From contig DBPP01000029.1 in the NCBI GenBank assembly GCA_002305575.1, positions 28,265 to 33,556 of the forward strand: a stretch of DNA of 5,292 nucleotides. Direction: 5' to 3'. The DNA is from Ruminococcaceae bacterium UBA1417. Lineage in GTDB: Bacteria; Bacillota; Clostridia; Oscillospirales; Acutalibacteraceae. The notes beneath the pieces are model-generated. The model did no database searches. It saw nothing but the letters and a program-made list of their open reading frames with translations, and was not told the origin of the DNA. A program made the translations under genes and the position numbers. How positions within the stretch are numbered: the stretch's first letter is position 1; each line of letters starts with the position of its first letter. Positions 1-4,904 of the stretch are shown here, piece by piece.

Positions 1-22
1 ATCCATAAAATATGGACTCTCC
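1..22 (-). promoter_or_regulatory. Possible ribosome binding site and start of a further leftward gene
   Basis: Minus-strand GGAGAG (17-22) lies 10 bp before an ATG at 4-6, followed by GAT and then the window edge. TCCATA (2-7) and TATGGA (11-16) form a perfect 6-bp inverted repeat that would cover this start codon in the RNA, a possible means of limiting translation. Only two codons are visible, so nothing can be said about the product. Confidence 0.3.
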
Positions 23-29
23 AAATTTC

Positions 30-48
30 TGTTGTCAGTGTGTTGTCA
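30..48. repeat. Paired TGTTGTCA direct repeats
   Basis: TGTTGTCA occurs at 30-37 and 41-48, so the copies are 11 bp apart, about one helical turn, and present the same face of the DNA. They lie just downstream of the expected start of the edge promoter, a place suited to a repressor. Alternatively they could be arm-type sites of a tyrosine recombinase. Eight-base matches of this kind can also arise by chance. Confidence 0.4.
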
Positions 49-60
49 CGAAACAAGTAT

Positions 61-89
61 ATTATAGTTATTTTCTACCTGAGAATCAA
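61..89 (-). promoter_or_regulatory. Leftward promoter at the window edge
   Basis: Minus-strand TTGATT (84-89) and a perfect TATAAT (61-66) are separated by exactly 17 bp. Transcription would start near position 54 and read out of the window to the left, so another gene probably begins at or just beyond the edge, separate from the cargo operon that ends at 128. Confidence 0.5.
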
Positions 90-127
90 GGCTTTTAAGT
101 AAATTTGATTTATGATTTGCAAATAAC

Positions 128-379
128 TTAAACCTCGTTTATTGCCCAATCAACAAATTCTTCTGCCTCGCTTAACCTTAAATTCCAATGTTTTTGCAAC
201 ATTTTAATAATTATTTCTCGGTCAACATTGGCTTCAACCATAGAAACTGTTGCTTTCTCGATACCTACTATTCTTTCTTCAAATTCAGCATCGCTAATTC
301 GATCATTAGCACTTTTCCTAATTCCGTCTAACAATTCCCATGCGAAATCTTTGAACGCTTCTCTAAAAATGCTTGCCAT
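128..379 (-). CDS. Small charged helical protein, last gene of the cargo operon
   Basis: This 83-aa protein has no function I can name. AAAGGAG (389-395) lies 9 bp before the ATG and overlaps the TAA of the SPFH gene (394-396), so translation is probably coupled to that gene. The sequence is predicted almost wholly helical and is rich in Glu, Asp and Lys, with no cysteine, signal peptide or membrane segment. The C-terminal part (about 51-83, IDREIIIKML-like then WNLRLSEAEEFVDWA) reads as two short amphipathic helices around a turn. I recall similar 'KMLQKHW-LR-SEAEE' stretches in other small Bacillota and phage proteins but cannot assign a role. As the last gene of the operon it may be an accessory or partner of the SPFH protein. 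No clear intrinsic terminator follows it. Confidence 0.75.
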   Translation of the reverse strand: MASIFREAFKDFAWELLDGIRKSANDRISDAEFEERIVGIEKATVSMVEANVDREIIIKMLQKHWNLRLSEAEEFVDWAINEV

Positions 380-393
380 TAATATGTTCTCCT

Positions 394-1707
394 TTATTCT
401 GTCGGTGGAATAGGTGGCATTACAGTAAATAGGTTTTTCAGTTCGTCAACTGCACCGGCTTTTGCCCATTGTGCCATGCCATTTTTCCACACTAAACTGT
501 CAGCGGTTATCTGTCCGGCATTTGCCATCTGTGTCAATGTAGCCATATCAAATGGTCCATTTGGTTGACCGTTTACCGCAATATGATAAACCACAGTCGG
601 GATAGGCGGCGGTGTTGTCCCCATAGGCTGATTTATTCCACTCATCATATTGTTCATCGTTCCAGCGATATTCTGACCAACAGCACCGCCGACAGCCATA
701 CTCGCCATCATAGCCGCCATATTAAACCCTTCGCCGCCTCCCAAATTCACATCACCAGCACCATTAGCTCCCATCCGTCCAAGAGCCTGCGCACCTGCAA
801 CACCAACCTCTGTCTGCTTTTCGACCTGAAATGCGCCGATATTAGCCGTCTGGGTCTGTTTGTGCATGGAATACTGTCCTTCTTCACGTTGAATACGGAG
901 TCTTTCAACATAATCCGCTGTTTCAGCTTGTACTTTGATAGCAGTTATATCTTTGGTTATAGCCATGAGCTGACGATAACCCTCGCTGGATTTATCAAGT
1001 TCAATTGCACCAATATCAACGCCAGATACCATAATGCCAAAAGTTTCTTTCAAGCGCTCTGTGATAACATACTCAACAGCATCATTAATAATGGCAGTCT
1101 TGGCTTCAATTTGCACCAAAGGAATGTTATGTGTTGCAGGAGCATTGGCAACCGTATCTTTGACATACCGGCTAACGGCATCACGGATTTGGCACTGGAA
1201 GTCATTAAGGTTAAAGGTGTTAAGTCTGTGTAATTTAATAAACTGACGATAATCGCTAATTTTGAAACTAATCGTTCCTCTTACCGCAACTGGAACACCG
1301 AAATCGTTAAATCTCGGATCGTAAACATCAAAAAAAGGAACGGCAAATTTCACTTGAATAATTTGCGCAAGGTTAATAAAGTAAATTTCTGCTTGAAAAG
1401 GTGTTCCGCCTTCATACGCAATGCCAACAATACTTGCTAATACTGGAAAGTTTGCTGTTTTTATTGTTTGATCAAACGGACCTATAATAAAATCCTGCAT
1501 TGTTCCGTTCCTCTGCTTATAAACAAAAACGGCAACTTCGCCATCTTTCACTCGTAGAGAGGAACCCCAACGAATAGAATTTTCCCTCTGATTTTCACCC
1601 AACTGAGACCCTGACGAATGCCATTTCCAAATCAGATATGACGGCTCATCACAGCGTATTTCATCCATTAAACCGCCTTTGCGGTTATTTTTATCAAACA
1701 ACGTCAT
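394..1707 (-). CDS. SPFH-domain (YdjI / 'virion core protein'-like) protein with C-terminal GYF_2 domain
   Basis: This 437-aa protein has an N-terminal LFDKN segment. An SPFH (stomatin/prohibitin/flotillin/HflK-C) domain spans about residues 40-250, visible in LRVKDGEVAVFVYKQRNG, PFQAEIYFINLAQ and VAVRGTISFKISDYRQF. A short charged coiled-coil-like stretch follows (about 255-300), then a Gly/Ala/Met-rich linker ending in proline residues (about 302-371). The C-terminal domain (372-427) is of GYF_2 type, with NGQPNGPFDMATLTQM and DSLVWKNGMAQWAKAG. SPFH proteins form large assemblies at membranes. B. subtilis YdjI links the phage-shock protein PspA to the membrane with its partner YdjG. In YdjI-type proteins the tail is often a zinc ribbon; here it is GYF_2, a fold associated with protein-peptide contacts. 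There is no predicted membrane helix, so attachment probably runs through the upstream zinc-ribbon membrane protein. The role in this operon is inferred. Confidence 0.88.
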   Translation of the reverse strand: MTLFDKNNRKGGLMDEIRCDEPSYLIWKWHSSGSQLGENQRENSIRWGSSLRVKDGEVAVFVYKQRNGTMQDFIIGPFDQTIKTANFPVLASIVGIAYEGGTPFQAEIYFINLAQIIQVKFAVPFFDVYDPRFNDFGVPVAVRGTISFKISDYRQFIKLHRLNTFNLNDFQCQIRDAVSRYVKDTVANAPATHNIPLVQIEAKTAIINDAVEYVITERLKETFGIMVSGVDIGAIELDKSSEGYRQLMAITKDITAIKVQAETADYVERLRIQREEGQYSMHKQTQTANIGAFQVEKQTEVGVAGAQALGRMGANGAGDVNLGGGEGFNMAAMMASMAVGGAVGQNIAGTMNNMMSGINQPMGTTPPPIPTVVYHIAVNGQPNGPFDMATLTQMANAGQITADSLVWKNGMAQWAKAGAVDELKNLFTVMPPIPPTE

Positions 1708-1714
1708 GTATTTG

Positions 1715-1721
1715 CTCCTCC
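1715..1721 (-). promoter_or_regulatory. Ribosome binding site that fixes the SPFH protein start
   Basis: Minus-strand GGAGGAG lies 7 bp before the ATG at 1707. The reading frame could begin at 1812, but that would overlap the zinc-ribbon gene by 85 bp and add 35 residues unlike the family (MAVCRCIRRN...). The start at 1707 gives MTLFDKNN, which resembles the N-terminus of YdjI-type proteins (MGLFDK...). Confidence 0.85.
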
Positions 1722-1727
1722 TAATTT

Positions 1728-2444
1728 TTAAAGCGAACCTGTTAGCACAAGGATTAACAGCACAAATCCGAACATCAAAAAGATTGCGCCGAATACACCT
1801 GCAAACAGCCATACAATTTGGTATTTTGCTTTTTTAATTGCTCTAACTTTCTTTTCATAAGCATTTCGAATTGATATGTATTCTTGGGTTTGTCCAAACA
1901 TAATTTCCGCCTTTTGGTCTGCTTGCTCAAGCTTTGATAACCAAGCATCAGATAATTCTCGGCGAGCAGGGTCAAGAATTTGATATCTTCCAGAATCCAA
2001 TCCATAAACCTTCAAATCAATGTTAGCGGATGCAAGTACAATGAACTCTAATACATCTTCCTTTGTATTCGGAATAGAGAAATTCCTGATAAGATCAATT
2101 TTTTGCTCATCTATACTTTGTAGCTGTGCACCTCCGCCAAAAGCTTGGGAAAAAATATTAGTCGCTTTTTTCTGCGGTCTTTTTGCTTCAAGCTGTTCTA
2201 ATTTCATCGCTAACAGTCTTACCGATGAAACACTCTGTGCATCACGAATTTCGTGACCACAAGTAGGACAATTAGTTACAAAAGAATTTATCACTTCACC
2301 ACAATTTGGACATTTATGAAGATTTCCCTCATACACAGTCTTTCTTTTGAAAGTAGCATTTTCGTTAGTTGCCGCTTTGCCACAGCTCGCACAGAATTTT
2401 GCTCCTTCGGCAAGTTCTTGACCACAGTTAATACAAAAAGCCAT
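1728..2444 (-). CDS. Double zinc-ribbon protein with C-terminal membrane helix
   Basis: This 238-aa protein has two N-terminal zinc ribbons, with ligands C4, C7, C18 and C21 in the first and C45, C48, C59 and C62 in the second. A mixed charged middle region contains IRNFSIPNTKEDVLEFIVLA, and a helical segment (about 165-207) is rich in Lys, Glu and Gln. One hydrophobic helix (about 210-235) lies at the very C-terminus. That suggests a tail-anchored protein with its ribbons in the cytoplasm. I recall the middle region from zinc-ribbon proteins near SPFH genes in mobile elements, but not a proven function. In B. subtilis the zinc-ribbon membrane protein YdjG works with the SPFH protein YdjI in the PspA system, so a similar partnership with the next gene is the best inference. 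The next start codon is 20 bp after its stop. Confidence 0.85.
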   Translation of the reverse strand: MAFCINCGQELAEGAKFCASCGKAATNENATFKRKTVYEGNLHKCPNCGEVINSFVTNCPTCGHEIRDAQSVSSVRLLAMKLEQLEAKRPQKKATNIFSQAFGGGAQLQSIDEQKIDLIRNFSIPNTKEDVLEFIVLASANIDLKVYGLDSGRYQILDPARRELSDAWLSKLEQADQKAEIMFGQTQEYISIRNAYEKKVRAIKKAKYQIVWLFAGVFGAIFLMFGFVLLILVLTGSL

Positions 2445-2452
2445 ATTGAATA

Positions 2453-2457
2453 CCTCC
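2453..2457 (-). promoter_or_regulatory. Ribosome binding site that fixes the zinc-ribbon protein start
   Basis: Minus-strand GGAGG lies 8 bp before the ATG at 2444. The longer reading frame would start at an ATG at 2459, directly against this GGAGG, so that start has no usable binding site of its own here. The start at 2444 (MAFCINCG) is therefore preferred. Confidence 0.8.
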
Positions 2458-2486
2458 ATGGAATAATTTTTTAAGAGAAAAATCTA

Positions 2487-2705
2487 TTACTTTTTCAAAT
2501 AAGGACATTCTGGACAAATCGGATTGTTTTCTTCCCACAAACTACATTTTCTTCCTGATTTTACGGGAGTTAATTGAATATCAGTTTTGTGCATTTGAAC
2601 AGAACGATAAAATATTGTTATTGTAGCATCTTTATTATACTTTGAACACTTTACATTATATTGTTCTTTGGGTTGATAATAATCTGAATTTCGTACTACT
2701 TTCAT
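2487..2705 (-). CDS. Small four-cysteine protein of unknown function
   Basis: This 72-aa protein is not recognised. It has a clear AAGGAG ribosome binding site (2714-2719) 8 bp before its ATG and sits tightly between the XRE gene and the zinc-ribbon gene, which argues that it is real. Cysteines are at residues 20, 54, 64 and 67, the last pair in a CPEC motif. Together they could bind a metal ion, although the spacing is not that of a standard zinc ribbon, where two CxxC pairs would be expected. The segment between C20 and C54 (ATITIFYRSVQ) looks like beta strands. There is no signal peptide or membrane segment, so it is probably cytoplasmic. It may partner the zinc-ribbon protein encoded next. 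Confidence 0.75.
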   Translation of the reverse strand: MKVVRNSDYYQPKEQYNVKCSKYNKDATITIFYRSVQMHKTDIQLTPVKSGRKCSLWEENNPICPECPYLKK

Positions 2706-2720
2706 TGTGATTACTCCTTG

Positions 2721-2930
2721 TTAATCTTCCGATTTTACAGCATCACAGACATCGCCGATATTACAATCAAGATACTCGCATATACGCAAAAGAACAGACA
2801 ACGCAACTTCCTCATTTTTTCTCAACTTTGTCATCGTTCCCGTTGCAATATTCAAGTCCTTACGAAGTGTAGCGGGCGATATTTCTTTTTCAATAAGCAG
2901 TATCCAAAGCTTTTTGTAACTTATTCTCAT
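2721..2930 (-). CDS. Small XRE-family (Cro/C1-type) transcriptional regulator
   Basis: This 69-aa protein is almost entirely one Cro/C1-type helix-turn-helix domain. ISYKKLWILLIEKEIS (residues 3-18) forms the first helices. TLRKDLNIATGTMTKLRKNE (21-40) contains the turn and recognition helix. VLLRICEYLDCNIGDVCDAV (46-65) is the typical closing segment of these short XRE proteins. It has no effector or dimerisation domain beyond the DNA-binding fold. AAGGAA (2940-2945) lies 9 bp before the ATG. As the first gene after a strong promoter with dyads over its -10 box, it is probably the repressor of its own operon. The next gene starts 15 bp after its stop codon. Confidence 0.88.
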   Translation of the reverse strand: MRISYKKLWILLIEKEISPATLRKDLNIATGTMTKLRKNEEVALSVLLRICEYLDCNIGDVCDAVKSED

Positions 2931-2961
2931 CCACTCACGTTCCTTACCATTATTACTTTAT

Positions 2962-2991
2962 ATTATAAATTTTAGATACGCACTTTGTCAA
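2962..2991 (-). promoter_or_regulatory. Main promoter of the five-gene cargo operon
   Basis: On the minus strand a perfect TTGACA (2986-2991) and a perfect TATAAT (2962-2967) are separated by 18 bp, a strong sigma-A-type promoter. Transcription should start near 2955, about 25 bp before the XRE start codon. TTTATA-T-TATAAA (2957-2969), a perfect 6-bp-arm palindrome, covers the -10 box and the expected start. A repressor bound there would block the promoter, which fits autoregulation by the first gene. The palindrome is made only of A and T, so it carries little weight alone. Confidence 0.75.
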
Positions 2992-3000
2992 CTGATTTCA

Positions 3001-3025
3001 TTGAGTTTATAAATAATATTCTCAA
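3001..3025. promoter_or_regulatory. Hyphenated dyad upstream of the main cargo promoter
   Basis: TTGAG (3001-3005) and CTCAA (3021-3025) are perfect arms of a 25-bp imperfect palindrome, with three further paired positions inside. It lies just upstream of the -35 box of the main promoter and between that promoter and the possible secondary one. This is a natural place for an operator, perhaps of the operon's own XRE regulator. The region is AT-rich, so a chance dyad cannot be excluded. Confidence 0.3.
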
Positions 3026-3034
3026 TTTCTTGCG

Positions 3035-3062
3035 ATTATATGAGGTAAGTAAAAAGCGACAA
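3035..3062 (-). promoter_or_regulatory. Possible secondary promoter upstream of the cargo operon
   Basis: Minus-strand TTGTCG (3057-3062) and TATAAT (3035-3040) are separated by 16 bp. The -10 box is perfect, but the -35 box matches only 4 of 6 positions. It overlaps the terminator-like dyad after tnpV, so its use is uncertain. Confidence 0.3.
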
Positions 3063-3091
3063 AGGATTTACTCTCTGCCGCCGTTTCGCTT
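3054..3091 (-). terminator. Weak intrinsic terminator-like dyad after tnpV
   Basis: On the minus strand AAGCGA overlaps the tnpV stop codon and pairs with TCGCTT, which is followed at once by TTTA; the plus-strand arms are 3054-3059 and 3086-3091. The stem can extend by two A-T pairs past a one-base bulge, but the loop is about 20 nt, which is long for an efficient terminator. It may separate mobV-tnpV transcription from the downstream cargo operon, which has its own promoter. Confidence 0.35.
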
Positions 3092-3467
3092 ATGCGTAGA
3101 TTAAATCTGCATTTACAGCTTCCGTTGCACGATTACGAATACTATTCATCTTCTGCACCCACAGCATTTGGCTTTCAGCTTTGAGTTTTTCCGTTATATT
3201 TTCTTTTTGGGACAGTTTCTTTACCAGCCGGGAAAAGATTTCATCTGCCTGCTTATCAATATCAGCAAGGTAACTATTCAGTTTGCAGGAAGTCAGTAGA
3301 TTGGTGTAAAAGGCTCTTTTATGTTCCTTAATATAACGCAAGTGCCTTTGTCCCCAAATGCCTACTGGCTTCTGTTCTTCTTCGGGTAGTGAGAGGCAAG
3401 GGAGATAATAATCTCCCTGCAGCTCATACCATAATCCGTTCTTTTCCTCATAAATTCTCTTTTCCAT
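3090..3467 (-). CDS. tnpV: TnpV family protein of Tn4451-type mobilisable elements
   Basis: This 125-aa protein is recognised by overall sequence as TnpV: an N-terminal EKNGLWYELQGDYYLP (residues 8-23), then GIWGQRHLRYIKEHKRAFYTNLL (36-58) and a long charged helical C-terminus ending in DLIYA. TnpV is a conserved small protein of clostridial mobilisable transposons, and I know of no established biochemical activity for it. The start follows the mobV stop after a 9-bp gap. The mobV TAG (3477-3479) lies inside the tnpV ribosome binding sequence AGGTAGGAA, so the two genes are very probably translationally coupled. TnpV is about the usual family length and shows no damage. Its placement beside MobV supports reading this region as one mobilisation module. 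Confidence 0.88.
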   Translation of the reverse strand: MEKRIYEEKNGLWYELQGDYYLPCLSLPEEEQKPVGIWGQRHLRYIKEHKRAFYTNLLTSCKLNSYLADIDKQADEIFSRLVKKLSQKENITEKLKAESQMLWVQKMNSIRNRATEAVNADLIYA

Positions 3468-3476
3468 CGTGTGTTC

Positions 3477-4730
3477 CTACCTTTCATAATTTTTATTTTT
3501 TGAGTGTTTTCCACGCTCTTGGGACTGTGTTTTCTGTGCAGGAATCGGCTCATAAAGAATACTTTTCTCCTGCTTTTTGAGCCTCTCAAGGATACCGTCT
3601 ATAAATTCTTTAACTATTTTGGGTGCCGTTTTTAATGCTTCAAGATATGGTCTGCATTTTTCCGTCAGTTCGTACAAGGCTGTTTTAAGCCGTGAAACTT
3701 CCGACTGTAATGACCATATCTGCCTTGTTAGATACCGATTTTCTTCCTGCAATTTCTTTGCTTCAGACACTGCTGAGTAGCTTTGTTTTGCAAGGGTTGT
3801 CAGCTTTTCGTAGTCGTCTGCCGACACGGTATATTTGCCTGTAAACGATTTTTTGCCTGAGTTGTCAATCTCATTAAAGGTCATAAACGCCTGATGATTA
3901 TCGTTATAGCGGACAGTTTCAGCGACAATTTTCTGCTGAATATCTGCCAGTCTTTTTTCATCCTGCTGTATTTTATACCCCAGTGAAGTCAGGTTTTCAG
4001 CAGTACTTCCACGCTCTCCACGGCTGAATCCGTTAAAGCCTGCTTCCTGCATATGTTCATAAAACTTGTCCTGTAATATGCTGTAGGAAGCGTGATAGAC
4101 TGGCTTTCCTTTGCTGTTGAGAATCGGATTTCCGTTTTCATCAAGAGCCTTTTCGGACTTCCATTTCTTTGAATGACTCACTTGATGAATGACCTCTTTC
4201 ACCTTTCCAACCAGTTCAGGATCTTTACATCGTTTCGTCCAGCGTACCTCTTTATCCACCACCGGCAGTGCCATAATATGCAGATGATAGTGGTAAATCG
4301 GTCTGCCGTACTTTTCAGCCATTGCTGTATTCAGTTCGTCAGCGTGCATTACAGCGGATACAATATTGTTTTTGCCGTAGAGCTTTTCTGCAAAATGGAA
4401 AGCTTCTTCGTAGAACCGGCAGGCATATTCATAGCCGCCATTCTGTTCAAAATAGTCGGTATTTACATCCATAATCATCTCGTCAAAGACTGTCGCATCG
4501 GGTTTCAAGCCTTTCAAAGATACCTTTCCTGCGGCAATCATTTTATCAAGATGTTCGTTATATGTCAGCTCTCCGCAGCTCTTAAAACTCACATTCATAG
4601 GAGTACGGGAGAGGTCAACATTCATATTTTCATAGCTGTCATTTTTACGCTCGATGTGTCGCTCAAACTTGCCAACCGTCGCTCTTGTACGGGTTTCGAT
4701 ACGGGCGACACTGAAGTTTTGTTTCGCCAT
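3477..4730 (-). CDS. mobV: MobV-family relaxase (plasmid mobilisation / Pre protein)
   Basis: This is a 417-aa relaxase of the Mob_Pre (MobV) family, which nicks oriT in one strand, stays bound to the 5' end and leads it into a recipient through a transfer system supplied by another element. The N-terminal catalytic domain spans about residues 1-200. FSVARIETR (6-14) matches the first MobV motif. H25 in HIER aligns with the nucleophile histidine H22 of pMV158 MobM (HNER). H129-x-D131-E132, followed by H147, H149 and H151 in a HYHLHIMALP stretch, is the metal-binding motif. The C-terminal half (about 255-400) is rich in charged helices with coiled-coil character, a part usually used for dimerisation or membrane contact. 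AAGGAG (4738-4743) lies 7 bp before the ATG. The related Tn4451 protein is called TnpZ. The product looks complete and intact. Confidence 0.92.
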   Translation of the reverse strand: MAKQNFSVARIETRTRATVGKFERHIERKNDSYENMNVDLSRTPMNVSFKSCGELTYNEHLDKMIAAGKVSLKGLKPDATVFDEMIMDVNTDYFEQNGGYEYACRFYEEAFHFAEKLYGKNNIVSAVMHADELNTAMAEKYGRPIYHYHLHIMALPVVDKEVRWTKRCKDPELVGKVKEVIHQVSHSKKWKSEKALDENGNPILNSKGKPVYHASYSILQDKFYEHMQEAGFNGFSRGERGSTAENLTSLGYKIQQDEKRLADIQQKIVAETVRYNDNHQAFMTFNEIDNSGKKSFTGKYTVSADDYEKLTTLAKQSYSAVSEAKKLQEENRYLTRQIWSLQSEVSRLKTALYELTEKCRPYLEALKTAPKIVKEFIDGILERLKKQEKSILYEPIPAQKTQSQERGKHSKNKNYER

Positions 4731-4771
4731 TTTCTCACTCCTTTCCGCAGGTGTATTTTCGGGGAGCTGCA

Positions 4772-4809
4772 GTTACGCACCTTTTTCAAAGTGCGTAACC
4801 CACTATGAC
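4772..4809 (-). other. Putative origin of transfer (oriT) for the MobV relaxase
   Basis: GTTACGCAC (4772-4780) and GTGCGTAAC (4791-4799) form a perfect 9-bp inverted repeat with a 10-bp loop. On the minus strand the hairpin is directly preceded by CATAGTGGG, giving TAGTGGG/TTACGCAC. Established comparison: the pMV158 and staphylococcal RSA-type MobV origins are nicked within TAGTGTG/TTA, so the match covers all but one base of that core. The site lies 41 bp upstream of mobV, where such origins usually sit. In pMV158 the inverted arms flank the nick, whereas here the clear hairpin lies only on the 3' side of the presumed nick (between about 4799 and 4800). The exact nick position is inferred. 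Confidence 0.6.
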
Positions 4810-4860
4810 ACTTTCAGCACTTCGGCTGTAAAGATGTCGTGGGCTCTCCGAGGGACAAAG

Positions 4861-4880
4861 AACACCTTTGAAAAGGTGCT
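4861..4880. repeat. Short hairpin dyad downstream of the ATPase gene
   Basis: CACCTTT (4863-4869) and AAAGGTG (4872-4878) are perfect inverted arms separated by 2 bp. As RNA on the minus strand this can fold as an 8-bp stem with one wobble pair and a 4-nt loop, 24 bp after the ATPase stop codon. The sequence that follows (TTCTTTG-like on the minus strand) is a poor U tract, so it is at best a weak terminator. It resembles the CACCTTTTTCAAAGTG core of the nearby oriT-like hairpin, so it may be an accessory site of the same system. Confidence 0.5.
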
Positions 4881-4904
4881 CTCTGCACTCTCCACCAAAC
4901 TTTA

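Noticed and set aside
1..102. Plus-strand open frame from the left edge to a stop at 100-102
   Set aside because: Only 33 codons with no recognisable motif, opposite the better-supported leftward promoter; it could be the end of a gene but nothing supports that.
565..1233. Long plus-strand open frame (222 codons) opposite the SPFH gene
   Set aside because: It lies wholly antisense to a well-supported gene and has no recognisable domain; its His/Ser/Arg-rich composition is typical of a shadow frame.
1708..1812. N-terminal 35-residue extension of the SPFH reading frame
   Set aside because: It overlaps the zinc-ribbon gene, has family-unlike sequence (MAVCRCIRRN...), and a strong ribosome binding site sits before the internal ATG at 1707.
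2445..2459. Upstream ATG adding five residues (MEVFN) to the zinc-ribbon protein
   Set aside because: This ATG directly abuts the GGAGG that serves the start at 2444, and family members begin close to the first CxxC.
3362..3589. Minus-strand frame of 75 codons across the mobV-tnpV junction
   Set aside because: It overlaps both genes in another frame and lacks a ribosome binding site and protein-like conservation.
4173..4808. Plus-strand open frame (211 codons) opposite mobV and across the oriT region
   Set aside because: It is antisense to a confident MobV gene and runs through the oriT hairpin; the protein resembles nothing known.
4731..4860. Dedicated mobV promoter
   Set aside because: TTTACA on the minus strand has only a poor -10 match (CATAGT) at a 19-bp spacing, so I cannot support a promoter; readthrough from the ATPase gene is equally likely.
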